Of a stretch of 48,033 bases of DNA, positions 23,619-32,241 are shown one piece after another (within the stretch, counting starts at the first letter, position 1; each line of letters opens with the position of its first letter). The translations under genes were made by a program, and so were the position numbers. The DNA is taken from positions 1-48,033 of the forward strand of contig JBEEGH010000010.1 of assembly GCA_041166745.1 (NCBI GenBank). The letters run 5' to 3'. Source of the DNA: DASUCS01 sp041166745. GTDB lineage: Bacteria > Actinomycetota > Acidimicrobiia > Acidimicrobiales > JACDCH01. The notes beneath the pieces are model-generated. The model worked only from the letters and a program-made list of their open reading frames with translations. It searched no databases and had not been told where the DNA came from.

Positions 23619-24551
23619 ATGTCCACCAGAGCGGGCTCCGTCCGCACCACCCGACGACGGCTCCAGGCTGTCGATGCACACACCGACGACACCTCGTCAG
23701 GCCTGAGCGGGGCCCTTCCACGTCTCGCGGCCGCGCTCGACGAGGCCGCCGAGCAGGAGGGCTGGGGCCGTCCGCCCCTCCTCGTGCGCGTCACGGCTTG
23801 GCCGTCGAAGCCGCTGACCGAGGGTTTCGACCTCGGTGTGCGCCCGATCGATGGTGAGATGACCGTCGTCGAGGCGCTCGCCGGCTTCACCGCACCCGAT
23901 GAATGGCTGGCGATCGGCGTGGTCACCGAAGGAAACGCCCGCCATCTCGCAGACCCGGAGGAGCAACGTCGGGTTCGCTGCGTGCACCTCGTCGACCGTT
24001 CGGGCGCGAGCGGCAGCACGCTGCGCCTCCAGGGTGCGGAGGCCTCGGTCCTCAGCAGCGCCGACGAGCACGACCCGAGCGGTCGCATCGACGACGTGTG
24101 TCGCCGTTCGCTGGGGCTGTCCACGGCTGCGCCCGTTCACGGCAGCGTCGAGCTGTGGGCGATTCTCTGGCTCGAGCGTCTCCTCGAGTACCGCGGGTGC
24201 GTACCGGCGGAGATGCCGCTGCCGTGGCGCGACGTCGCCGAGCTCCACCCAGCCGTGGCCTTGGTGGTCAATGACGACGACGAATGGGAAGCCAAGGCGG
24301 TGCAGAACGTCGCACGACTCGGGGAGATCCTGGCCGATGTCCACAGTTGGCCGGTGCTTCGCCTGGCGTGTGCGGCCGGCGAGTGGCCGGTCGATGGTGT
24401 CACTCCCGAGGTCGCGGAGTGGCTCGACGACGGCGCGTTCAGCCGTTGGGTGCTCGGCGCGTTTCCCCCGCTCGAACAGCTCGCGGCCGCAGCGTTGGAG
24501 GTGGTTCCTCCATCGGTGGCCCGCCGGCTGCGTGCCGCCTTACGGGGGTAG
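23619..24551 (+). CDS. conserved hypothetical protein
   Basis: A 310-aa soluble protein with no recognised domain. It contains LPRLAAALDEAAEQEGWGRPPLLVRV near the N-terminus, VRCVHLVDRSGASGSTLRLQG and SVELWAILWLERLLEYRG in the middle, and a C-terminal half rich in Trp and acidic residues ending VPPSVARRLRAALRG. There is no signal peptide or membrane segment. The ATG start has a GGAGAG ribosome binding site 6-7 nt upstream. The gene sits behind a leader of about 140 nt containing a duplicated hairpin, which may control it. It is convergent with the TIM-barrel gene (24 bp between stops). Function unknown. Confidence 0.75.
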   Translation: MSTRAGSVRTTRRRLQAVDAHTDDTSSGLSGALPRLAAALDEAAEQEGWGRPPLLVRVTAWPSKPLTEGFDLGVRPIDGEMTVVEALAGFTAPDEWLAIGVVTEGNARHLADPEEQRRVRCVHLVDRSGASGSTLRLQGAEASVLSSADEHDPSGRIDDVCRRSLGLSTAAPVHGSVELWAILWLERLLEYRGCVPAEMPLPWRDVAELHPAVALVVNDDDEWEAKAVQNVARLGEILADVHSWPVLRLACAAGEWPVDGVTPEVAEWLDDGAFSRWVLGAFPPLEQLAAAALEVVPPSVARRLRAALRG

Positions 24552-24575
24552 CAACTTCCCTTCGGCGCGCGGTGA

Positions 24576-25592
24576 TCAGGGTGGCAGCGGCAGGTGCGCG
24601 GCCGCCCCCGTCGCAAACTCCGCGGCGAGGGCGGTGCGGGCTTCCGATGTCATCGAGTTCCAGTCGTAGATCGAGCCACCGACCGCCCGATCGTCGACCA
24701 ACGATTGCGCGAACCGAGCGAGCTCGTCGACCGTGACGAGATCTCCGATGCCGCCGATGGCATGCACCACCGCGTTTCCGTCGCCGAGGTTGCTGCGCAG
24801 TCGCCGGATGCTCTCGTCGTTGTACGTGTAGCCGTCGTGGTAGCCAGACGAGCTCGAGCGAAACGTCCAGTAGCTCATCGGCAACCACACGTCGTACAGG
24901 GGGTGGAGCTCGGGATACGGGAAGTCCGGCCAGTAACGCTGGTTGACCACTTCAGTCAACACCGGGGGCAGCACGATCGCGCCGAGCACGTCGTGGCCCG
25001 ACACCGCCCGCAACCGGGTCGACAGCTCGATGAGGCGTTGATTGCGCTCGGCCACGTCGGGCACCTCGTCCGTGGCTTCGATGTCGACGGCTACACCGTC
25101 GAAGCGATGGCCGAGCACCTCGAAGTCGGCGATCTGTTGCAGGCGCGTGAGGTCGAGGTCGAGGTCGGTGAACTTCGGGAGATACCAGCCGACGACCCGC
25201 ATGCCTCGCCGGTGCGCTCGGAGCAGAAACTCGGCCACGAGCGCCCGGTCGACCACACCGCCGGGTGAGCGAGCGTCGTCGCGCACGGCCTGGAGGTACA
25301 CGGTCTTCACGCCGCTCGCGGCCATGTCGTCGACCGCCCGCGGTGCGATCGCCGGCGTGGCCTTGGTGTACGCCGGTCCGAAGTCGAACCCGTCGACCCA
25401 GGTTCCGAGACCGGCGTACGGCTTCAGGTCGCGCGGCAGCGACTCGTGCTGCACGAGCCGCGCCACGATCGTGCCGGCACCTCTTCCCGGTGCCGGTGTC
25501 GTGTCACGATTCACCCAGAGAACTGCGCCCGCCGCGAGCGCGATCACGACAACGGCGACACCAGATCTCCTGAGTCGATGCCGCCGAGTCAC
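24576..25592 (-). CDS. membrane-anchored or secreted TIM-barrel, glycosidase-like protein
   Basis: A 338-aa protein with an N-terminal hydrophobic segment (SGVAVVVIALAAGAVLWV, about 10-27) after a basic start, acting as a signal peptide or anchor. A domain resembling glycoside-hydrolase TIM barrels of the DUF4015 kind follows: GLGTWVDGFDFGPAYT, DDMAASGVKTVYLQAV, LRAHRRGMRVVGWYLP, GVAVDIEATDEVPD where an Asp/Glu pair could be catalytic, and VWLPMSYWTFRSS. It should act outside the membrane. Substrate and activity are unknown. It lies downstream of the DUF222-HNH gene on the same strand with a 109-bp gap. Confidence 0.65.
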   Translation of the reverse strand: MTRRHRLRRSGVAVVVIALAAGAVLWVNRDTTPAPGRGAGTIVARLVQHESLPRDLKPYAGLGTWVDGFDFGPAYTKATPAIAPRAVDDMAASGVKTVYLQAVRDDARSPGGVVDRALVAEFLLRAHRRGMRVVGWYLPKFTDLDLDLTRLQQIADFEVLGHRFDGVAVDIEATDEVPDVAERNQRLIELSTRLRAVSGHDVLGAIVLPPVLTEVVNQRYWPDFPYPELHPLYDVWLPMSYWTFRSSSSGYHDGYTYNDESIRRLRSNLGDGNAVVHAIGGIGDLVTVDELARFAQSLVDDRAVGGSIYDWNSMTSEARTALAAEFATGAAAHLPLPP

Positions 25593-25701
25593 GACGAGCC
25601 ACCGTACTGCCGCCTGTCAGCGGCTCACGCGGGTTGCTCGCGGCGGGGGCGCGCTCGAGCATCGGTGACGAACTGCCGTGGAGGGTGGCGGGACGACCGG
25701 G

Positions 25702-26949
25702 TCACCCGGAGTCGTCGGGTTCGACGGGCTCCATCAGGGCCGCAGCGGTGAGTCGGCGGCGGAGTTCGTCCAGCCGCTCTTGAGCTGATGGCCTGTTCGG
25801 CGGCCCTCGCCGCTTCATTCGATTCTTGCGCCGGTTGTGGTGGCCGCACTTGAGCTCGCCGTTGTCCTGCGTGGTGAACCCGCCGTCTTCGAACTCTTCG
25901 ATGTGGTCGGCCTCGGAGCGGGTGATCGGTTCGTCGCAGCCGGAGGGGTCCTGGCAGTGCCGATCGCGCACCTGGATCGCTCGTCGCAGCGCGCCGGTGA
26001 AGAAGCGGGTGCGCTTGCCGACCTCGATCACTCGCGCGGGGCCGGCGAAGACGATGCGCTCGATCTCTGCCTCGGCCAGGAATTGTTGCAACTCCGTGGG
26101 ATGCACGACGGTGCCGTCTTCGAGCTCACAGACCCGTCCGGCGAACGTCTCGTAACCCACGAGCACCGTGAACAGTGGCGCCGGCTTGCGGCCGCCTTCG
26201 GGTGCGATCGCGGAGCGCTCCGCCATGAGCATCATCGCGTCGGCACCCCGCTGGGCGCCGGTGCGCGCCAGATGGGCCATCGCATCGTCGCCGTGCAGTC
26301 GTCGAGCCTCGGCGAGATCCTTCTCGAACAACTGCCGCTCGAGGCGATGGAACTCGTCGTAGAACGCCGTGCCGGCCACCCGAGGAAAGAACGCAGACAC
26401 ATGCACCCCGCCCTTGAACGTGCGGTCAGCGCAACCGTGCCGGCGAGCAGTCTGACGATCGGCACGCTTCTTCTCTGATTCATCGTCGGCATTGCTGCGC
26501 CAGTACGCGACCGTGCGCTTCGCCGTGGCGTGGCGCATCGGGCGCAGCAGGTTGACGAGCATCTCCTCGTCCCGCGCGAAGAAGGACCGCGCCTCCCCGC
26601 TGTTCGCTCGGGCCAACAGGTCCGCGTAGTCGATCGACAGGGAACCATCGGCAAGCGCGGCAACTGTTGCAGGCATGCTTCGCAGCTTGCGCGCGCGGCG
26701 GATCTCCGTCTTCGCCGTATCCGGATCCATACTGCATTCGCGAGCCAGTCGCGCACCGGCGCTCTTCGAACCATCCTCGGCCCAGAGCCGTCGCCCGTCC
26801 CATGCCGCCGAAGCCTCTGCTCGAGCGGCGGCCAAGCGCGACGTCTGGCGTTGCAAGCCCACCGTGAGGTCGTGCACTTCGGCGTCGGTCAGCGCCTGCA
26901 CATCGACCGCCAGCACGGCGTCGATGGCTTTGGTCAAGGCCTCCAACAC
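25702..26949 (-). CDS. DUF222 - HNH endonuclease (13E12-type)
   Basis: A 415-aa protein with an N-terminal DUF222 helical region (about 10-250; for example LARANSGEARSFFARDEEML and VHVSAFFPRVAGTAFYDEFHRLERQLF). A C-terminal HNH domain follows: RDRHCQDPSGCDEP, SEADHIEEFEDGGFT and LKCGHHNRRKN. The His-Asn-His set and the Cys pairs that bind structural zinc are present. Such genes are numerous in actinobacteria and often repeat-like, the biological role being unsettled. The open frame continues far upstream, antisense to xylA-xylB, but the GTG at 26947-26949 is chosen because a TACGAT hexamer ends 7 nt before it and the family starts here. It is divergent from xylA. Confidence 0.88.
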   Translation of the reverse strand: MLEALTKAIDAVLAVDVQALTDAEVHDLTVGLQRQTSRLAAARAEASAAWDGRRLWAEDGSKSAGARLARECSMDPDTAKTEIRRARKLRSMPATVAALADGSLSIDYADLLARANSGEARSFFARDEEMLVNLLRPMRHATAKRTVAYWRSNADDESEKKRADRQTARRHGCADRTFKGGVHVSAFFPRVAGTAFYDEFHRLERQLFEKDLAEARRLHGDDAMAHLARTGAQRGADAMMLMAERSAIAPEGGRKPAPLFTVLVGYETFAGRVCELEDGTVVHPTELQQFLAEAEIERIVFAGPARVIEVGKRTRFFTGALRRAIQVRDRHCQDPSGCDEPITRSEADHIEEFEDGGFTTQDNGELKCGHHNRRKNRMKRRGPPNRPSAQERLDELRRRLTAAALMEPVEPDDSG

Positions 26950-26956
26950 AAGGAAT

Positions 26957-26962
26957 ATCGTA
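26957..26962 (-). promoter_or_regulatory. -10 element of leaderless promoter for the HNH gene
   Basis: TACGAT on the minus strand ends 7 nt before the GTG start at 26949, with no ribosome binding site. The 102-bp divergent gap to xylA is noticeably richer in A+T than its surroundings. Confidence 0.5.
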
Positions 26963-27051
26963 CACCAGTTCGATGCGAAAACCCAATGATTTCGCCTGTT
27001 TTTCGCACTTTTTCGAGCCGCGCCACCCGGCGAGTGCTGTACTGGACCGCC

Positions 27052-28227
27052 ATGAGCGACGAGTACATGCCGACGACCGACGATCGATTCACATTCGGGT
27101 TGTGGACGGTCGGGAACCGTGGCCGTGACCCGTTCGGATTCGAGACGCGGCCGAAGCTCGATCCCGTGGAGTCGGTGCAACGGCTCGCCGAGCTCGGCGC
27201 GTACGGCGTGAACTTCCACGACGACGATCTCGTTCCTCCCGGCTCGACGCCGGCCGACCGCGAGGCCATCGTGAAGCGCTTCCGCCGCGCCCTCGACCAG
27301 ACCGGCATGAAGGTGCCGATGGCCACCACCAACCTCTTCTCCGATCCGGTCTTCAAGGACGGCGGGTTCACGGCAAATGACGCGGACGTGCGGCGCTACG
27401 CGTTGGCCAAGACGCTCGACGCCATCGAGCTCGGCGTGGAACTCGGAGCGCGGGTCTATGTGATGTGGGGGGGACGCGAAGGCTGCGAGTCCGATGCGGC
27501 CAAGGACGTTCGTGCCGCACTCGATCGTTACGCCGAAGCTGTCGACGTGTGTTGCGCGCACGTTCGCGACCGTGGGTACGACCTGCGCTTTGCGATCGAG
27601 CCCAAGCCCAATGAGCCGCGGGGCGACATGTTCCTGCCGACCGTCGGCCACGCACTGGCGTTCATCAACGAGCTCGAGTGGCCTGAGATGGTCGGGCTCA
27701 ACCCGGAGTTCGCTCACGAGACGATGTCGGGACTGTCCTTCCACCACGCGGTTGCCCAGACCTTGTGGCACGGAAAGCTGTTCCACATCGACCTCAACGC
27801 GCAACGAATCGGCAAGTACGACCAGGACTTTCGGTTCGGCTCGGAGGGCATCCGAGACGCCTTCTACCTGGTCAAGCTGCTCGAGGACTCGCACTGGGAA
27901 GGCATGCGCCACTTCGACGCGCATGCGTACCGCACCGAGGATGTCGATGGTGTGTGGGACTTCGCCCGCGGGTGCATGCGGACCTACTTGATCCTGCGCG
28001 AGAAGGTGCAACGCTTCCACGACGATCCCGAGATTCAGACCGCGCTCGAGGTCGCCAAGGTCGCCGAGCTTCGGGAACCCACGTTCAAAGGCAAGGTGAC
28101 ACCGGACGCAATTGCTGCGCTGCGGCGCGACGCGTTCACCGTCGATCTCGAAGCGCTTGCGGAACAGGGCTACGGCCACGAACGTCTCGATCAGTTGGTC
28201 ACGGAGTTGTTGCTCGGCGTCCGTTAG
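27052..28227 (+). CDS. xylA: xylose isomerase
   Basis: Converts D-xylose to D-xylulose, and glucose to fructose, with two divalent metals in the cytoplasm. The 391-aa product is of the short actinobacterial class. Catalytic His is in VNFHDDDLVP (H56, with D59). Metal ligands are in FAIEPKPNEPRGD (the Glu and the bridging Lys), GLNPEFAHE (Glu and His), FHIDLNAQRIGKYDQD (Asp set) and HFDAHAYR (last Asp). The ATG is preceded by TACTGG at leaderless spacing and no ribosome binding site. The xylulokinase gene follows after 36 bp, completing the two-step route to xylulose 5-phosphate. No xylose transporter or XylR is in the window. Confidence 0.96.
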   Translation: MSDEYMPTTDDRFTFGLWTVGNRGRDPFGFETRPKLDPVESVQRLAELGAYGVNFHDDDLVPPGSTPADREAIVKRFRRALDQTGMKVPMATTNLFSDPVFKDGGFTANDADVRRYALAKTLDAIELGVELGARVYVMWGGREGCESDAAKDVRAALDRYAEAVDVCCAHVRDRGYDLRFAIEPKPNEPRGDMFLPTVGHALAFINELEWPEMVGLNPEFAHETMSGLSFHHAVAQTLWHGKLFHIDLNAQRIGKYDQDFRFGSEGIRDAFYLVKLLEDSHWEGMRHFDAHAYRTEDVDGVWDFARGCMRTYLILREKVQRFHDDPEIQTALEVAKVAELREPTFKGKVTPDAIAALRRDAFTVDLEALAEQGYGHERLDQLVTELLLGVR

Positions 28228-28250
28228 GGCAGGTCGGAGCACTCGCCAGG

Positions 28251-28256
28251 TACTTT
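28251..28256 (+). promoter_or_regulatory. -10 element of leaderless xylB promoter
   Basis: TACTTT ends 7 nt before the GTG at 28264, within the short xylA-xylB gap, so xylB may also be transcribed on its own. Confidence 0.45.
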
Positions 28257-28263
28257 GGCGGCC

Positions 28264-29721
28264 GTGCCGCTGGTGATGGGCGTCGATTCCTCGACGCAGT
28301 CGACAAAGGTCGAGGTGCGCGATGCCGACGATGGTCGTCTCGTCGCGTACGGCCGCGCACCACATCCGACAACCTCCCGACCGCCGCGCAGCGAGCAAGA
28401 CCCGAAGGCGTGGTGGGACGCTCTGGTGGTAGCGGTAGGCCAAGCGGGCGTGCGTGACATCGCGGCCATGTCGGTTGCCGGTCAGCAGCATGGGCTCGTC
28501 GTGCTCGACGCGGCGGGTGCGGTGCTGCGCCCGGCCAAGCTCTGGAACGACACCGAGTCGGCACCCGAAGCCGCTGCGATGGTCAAACAATTCGGGGCAG
28601 AGCGATGGGCGAAAGCCACCGGGACGGTGCCGGTCGCCGCGCTGACGATCACGAAGCTGGCATGGCTCGCGCGTCACGAACGCGACGTGCTCGACCGCGT
28701 CGCCTCGGTGCTCCTCCCGCACGACTACCTCACGTATCGGCTCACGGGTCGCCTCGTGACCGACCGCGGCGATGCCTCGGGAACCGGCTATTGGTCGCCG
28801 ACAGAGAATCGTTGGCGCCCCGATCTGTTGGACCGCGTAGTCGGTACACCGACCCGTGGCGCGTGGGCCGATCGCCTCCCGGAGGTGTTGGGTCCGACCG
28901 AAGCGTCCGACTGGATGACGGCGTCGGTGCACGACATCCTCGGACTCCGCGGGCGACCGCTGTGCGGACCGGGGACGGGCGACAACATGGCCGCCGCCGT
29001 CGGTGTCGGGCTCGTGGCCGGTGACGTCGCCATCTCGCTCGGCACGTCGGGCACCGTGTACACCGTTTCTGCGACGCCGACCGCAGACAAGACCGGCGCG
29101 GTAGCCGGTTTCGCCGACGCGACCGGACGCTTCCTGCCGTTGGTGTGCACATTGAATGCCGCAGGGGTGACTGAGGCATTCGGCCGTGTCCTGGGCGCGG
29201 AACCGCACGAGCTCGACGCGCTCGCTCTCGCCGCCCGGCCAGGCGCAGAGGGCGTGGTGGTGCTCCCGTATCTGAACGGCGAGCGCACGCCCAACCGACC
29301 GAATGCCACCGGACTGATCTCCGGTGTACACGGCGACGTGTCCCGCGCCGGCTTCGCGCGCGCCGCGTACGAAGGCGTGGTGTGCGGCCTGCTCGACGGG
29401 CTCGATGCCTTGCGACGTGCCACCGGACTCGCGCGCGGAGGCACGGGGCGCACCGTGCTCGTCGGAGGAGGTGCCCGTTCTCCGGCCTACCGCCGTATCG
29501 TCGCCGACCTGTCGGGCCTCGCCATCACGATCCCGGAAGGGGAAGAGCACGTTGCCATCGGCGCGTGCGTGCAGGCGGCGGCGATCTTGCACGAGCGCGC
29601 CCCCGAGGAGGTTGCTGAGGCCTGGGGTCTGGGTGCGGGCGAGCTCGTCGAGCCCGACGAGCGAGTCGACCGGGCCGCGCTGCGAGCCCGCTATGCCGCG
29701 CTGCGCGACGGCACGCCGTGA
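28264..29721 (+). CDS. xylB: xylulokinase (FGGY family)
   Basis: Phosphorylates D-xylulose to xylulose 5-phosphate for the pentose phosphate pathway. The 485-aa product opens MPLVMGVDSSTQSTKVEVRD, the phosphate-binding strand of the FGGY kinases. It has VAGQQHGLVVLDAAG, AKLWNDTESAPEA, GPGTGDNMAAAVGVGL where the catalytic Asp lies, ISLGTSGTVYTVS, and VLVGGGARSPAYRRIVADL. The GTG start at 28264 was chosen over an upstream TTG because of the -10 hexamer spacing and the family's usual N-terminus. Its stop overlaps the next gene as GTGA, so a Tat-exported amidohydrolase is translationally coupled to it, which is unusual for a xylose operon. Confidence 0.94.
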   Translation: MPLVMGVDSSTQSTKVEVRDADDGRLVAYGRAPHPTTSRPPRSEQDPKAWWDALVVAVGQAGVRDIAAMSVAGQQHGLVVLDAAGAVLRPAKLWNDTESAPEAAAMVKQFGAERWAKATGTVPVAALTITKLAWLARHERDVLDRVASVLLPHDYLTYRLTGRLVTDRGDASGTGYWSPTENRWRPDLLDRVVGTPTRGAWADRLPEVLGPTEASDWMTASVHDILGLRGRPLCGPGTGDNMAAAVGVGLVAGDVAISLGTSGTVYTVSATPTADKTGAVAGFADATGRFLPLVCTLNAAGVTEAFGRVLGAEPHELDALALAARPGAEGVVVLPYLNGERTPNRPNATGLISGVHGDVSRAGFARAAYEGVVCGLLDGLDALRRATGLARGGTGRTVLVGGGARSPAYRRIVADLSGLAITIPEGEEHVAIGACVQAAAILHERAPEEVAEAWGLGAGELVEPDERVDRAALRARYAALRDGTP

Positions 29722-31292
29722 CCGAGAACGACGAGCCGCCATCCCTCGAGCGGCGAAAGCTGTTGCTTGCACTCGGCTTCGGCGCCGCCAGCGCCCTCAC
29801 GTTGAGCCAGATGTCGAAGACCAGCCGCCCGACGATCACCAATGTGAAGCCGCGCGCCACCGGGCCCTCCGGCGAATCGCAGCCGCCCAGCGTCGCGGGC
29901 ACCGTGTCGCCCAATTCCGTTCCGTCGGATCACGTCTTCGATCGCGTGATCGGCGGTGGGCGGGTGATCGATCCCGAGACCGGTTACGACCGCGTGGCCA
30001 ACGTCGGCATCGATGGCGGCACGATCACCGCGATCAGCGAGACCCCGCTCACGGGCCGAGCGACGATCAACGCCGAGAATCGCGTCGTCGCGCCCGGCTT
30101 CATCGACATGATCAGCTACGACCCGAACGAGTACGGCATCTGGTTCAAGATCGCCGACGGAGTCACGACCAACCTCGGCATGCACGGCATGCTCATGACG
30201 GCGGAGAGGTTCTTCTCGACGTACGAGGGCAAGTCGCCGTGTCATTACGGCGGTGCGTACGACAACTACTACATGCGCAGCGACGGCGGTCAGAAGATCG
30301 GCGGGAGCGCCGCGGCCACCGCCGCACAACTCGAGGCGCTCACCGCCGACATCGAAGCGCAACTCCACCAGGGTTGGATTGGTGCCAGCTTCTCGCCGGA
30401 GTACTCCCCCGGTGTCACCGACGATGAGATCGCGCGCCAGATGACCGTGGCCGCAAAGTACGGCCTTCCGTCCTTCTTCCACGGGCGCTACTCCACCGAT
30501 GTTCCGCCGGACAACAACGCGAAGACGCTGCAGGAGATCCTCGATCTCGGTCGCCAGACCGGCTCCGGCGTGCACGTGATGCACATCACGTCGACCGGCG
30601 GAACGTTCCAGATGACGCAGTCACTCGACACGCTGCAGAACGCGCGGGAGAACGACAAGCTCGATGTCACGGCGTGTCTGTACCCGTACAACTTCTGGGC
30701 GACGTACATCAGGTCGGCTCGATTCGCCCCCGGTTGGCAGGATCGTTTTCACATCACGTACAACGATCTCGTCGTTCCCGGCACGGGCGAGCGTCTCACG
30801 AAGGCGAGCTTCGACAAGTACCGCGCCAGCGAGAACAAGCTCGTCGCGGCGTACGCCATCCCTGACGCCGACGTGGTCGCGGCACTGCAATCGAAGTTCA
30901 CGATGATCGGCAGCGATGCGATCCTTGAACCGGCCAACAACAACCACCCGCGCGCCGCGGGATGCTTCAGCCGGACGCTCGGCTTCTACGCGCGAGACCA
31001 GAAGACGTTGTCGCTGATCGATGCTCTCGCCAAGATGACGATCCTTCCCGCGAAGCGACTCGAAGCGAAGGCGCCGGCGTTGCGCAAGAAGGGACGTCTA
31101 CAGCAAGGCGCCGACGCCGACATCACGATCTTCGATCCGAACAGCGTCGCCGACCGGTCGACGGTCGACAACCCGGCACAAGAGTCGGTCGGAATCGACT
31201 ACGTGATCGTGCTCGGCCAGATCGTGAAGTCCCCCGAGGGTCTGCACAAGGAACTGCTCCCCGGTCAGCCGATCAAGTCCGAGCTGACCTGA
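29718..31292 (+). CDS. amidohydrolase-superfamily protein, probable Tat substrate, HxH motif absent
   Basis: A 524-aa protein with a twin-arginine-like leader (LERRKLLLALGFGAASALTL, about 10-29), so it is probably exported folded. The body matches D-aminoacylase-type amidohydrolases: FDRVIGGGRVIDPETG, VANVGIDGGTITAIS, NRVVAPGFIDMISYDPNEYG, FFHGRYSTD, VHVMHITSTGG, MIGSDAILEP and GADADITIFDPNSV. The usual metal-binding HxH after PGFID is replaced by M-I-S-Y-D, so the first metal site is missing or altered. Later His and Asp residues are kept. The GTG start overlaps the xylB stop. The substrate is unknown; an altered or lost metal-dependent reaction is inferred. Confidence 0.8.
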   Translation: MTENDEPPSLERRKLLLALGFGAASALTLSQMSKTSRPTITNVKPRATGPSGESQPPSVAGTVSPNSVPSDHVFDRVIGGGRVIDPETGYDRVANVGIDGGTITAISETPLTGRATINAENRVVAPGFIDMISYDPNEYGIWFKIADGVTTNLGMHGMLMTAERFFSTYEGKSPCHYGGAYDNYYMRSDGGQKIGGSAAATAAQLEALTADIEAQLHQGWIGASFSPEYSPGVTDDEIARQMTVAAKYGLPSFFHGRYSTDVPPDNNAKTLQEILDLGRQTGSGVHVMHITSTGGTFQMTQSLDTLQNARENDKLDVTACLYPYNFWATYIRSARFAPGWQDRFHITYNDLVVPGTGERLTKASFDKYRASENKLVAAYAIPDADVVAALQSKFTMIGSDAILEPANNNHPRAAGCFSRTLGFYARDQKTLSLIDALAKMTILPAKRLEAKAPALRKKGRLQQGADADITIFDPNSVADRSTVDNPAQESVGIDYVIVLGQIVKSPEGLHKELLPGQPIKSELT

Positions 31293-32182
31293 CGCGGGTC
31301 GGAGTGATCCCAGTCGGCAAGCAAGGTGCGCAACGCGGTGAGCAGCACGAGCGGCTGGTCGAGCATGGCGTGGTGACCGGCCTCCGGGAGCTCGATGATC
31401 GGGGCGACTCGCCCGAGAGCTTCGTACATCGACTCGCCGATGCTCGGAGTGACAAGGCCGCGCTCGGAGCGCAGCAGCGCGAACCGGCATCGAACGCGAG
31501 AGAGGTACGGAAGTGCGACGCCACGCATCGATTGCGCGAACTGCTCGAAGATGCGCCGGTCGAACTTCCACTGGAATCCACCGTCGACCGCACGCAGCGA
31601 TCGGCGACCGACGTGGTCGATGACGTAGTCGAGGTAGTGCTCCTGTGGCGGGACCGTTCGAAATCGCACCAGCGCCTCTTCTACTGACGCGTAGGTGCGG
31701 GGCCGGCCGAAGGCCTCTTTCAGGCGGTACGACTCCACTTCTGGGTCCGGCGCGGTCACCGGCGAGTCGCACACGATGACGCCCGAGAGGTTGTCGCCGT
31801 GCAGCGCCGCCGTGGCGATCGTGACGAAGCCGCCCATGCTGTGGCCGACGACGACCGGAGCGCCGTCGATCGCGCCGGCCCCGGCGACCGCCAGCACCTC
31901 CTCGGTCCACTGCTCGAACGCGTATGTCTCGCGGTGGTCGCTGTCGCCGTGGCCGGACAGGTCGACAGCCACGACACGGAACTCGCCGGCGAACCGCGCC
32001 GCGACATGCGTCCACCAATGGGCATGCGCGCCGCCGCCGTGCACGAACACGAGACCCCGGCGACCCGGTTGACCCCACGCGAGGTAGTGGATGCTCGCCC
32101 CGCTGACCCTGACCTCACCGTCGTCGAACGGCACCGCGAGGGCGTTGCGGAACCAGTCGGGCGCGTTCGGGTGCAGCGACAT
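31265..32182 (-). CDS. alpha/beta hydrolase
   Basis: A 305-aa alpha/beta-fold hydrolase. VFVHGGGAHAHWWTHVAARF (about 45-64) forms the oxyanion region, VVVGHSMGGFVTIA (about 110-123) has the nucleophile Ser in G-H-S-M-G, and EAGHHAMLDQP holds the catalytic His. FRVVAVDLSGHGDSDH is the usual second strand. There is no signal peptide. Activity on an ester, lactone or similar bond is likely but the substrate is not evident. Its 3' end overlaps the convergent amidohydrolase gene by 28 bp. The ATG lies 10 nt past TAGGTT, compatible with a very short leader. It is divergent from the monooxygenase gene. Confidence 0.85.
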   Translation of the reverse strand: MSLHPNAPDWFRNALAVPFDDGEVRVSGASIHYLAWGQPGRRGLVFVHGGGAHAHWWTHVAARFAGEFRVVAVDLSGHGDSDHRETYAFEQWTEEVLAVAGAGAIDGAPVVVGHSMGGFVTIATAALHGDNLSGVIVCDSPVTAPDPEVESYRLKEAFGRPRTYASVEEALVRFRTVPPQEHYLDYVIDHVGRRSLRAVDGGFQWKFDRRIFEQFAQSMRGVALPYLSRVRCRFALLRSERGLVTPSIGESMYEALGRVAPIIELPEAGHHAMLDQPLVLLTALRTLLADWDHSDPRQVSSDLIG

Positions 32183-32241
32183 TCGGCCCAGAAACCTAGA
32201 TGGATGGAAGAGGCACGGCGTTCGGCGTGTTGCAGGTTCGG

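Noticed and set aside
26950..29772. An open frame of about 940 codons continuing upstream of the HNH gene on the minus strand, antisense to xylA and xylB
   Set aside because: xylA and xylB are clear on the plus strand. The long antisense frame follows from high G+C third positions, shows no family features, and the HNH protein starts normally at 26949.
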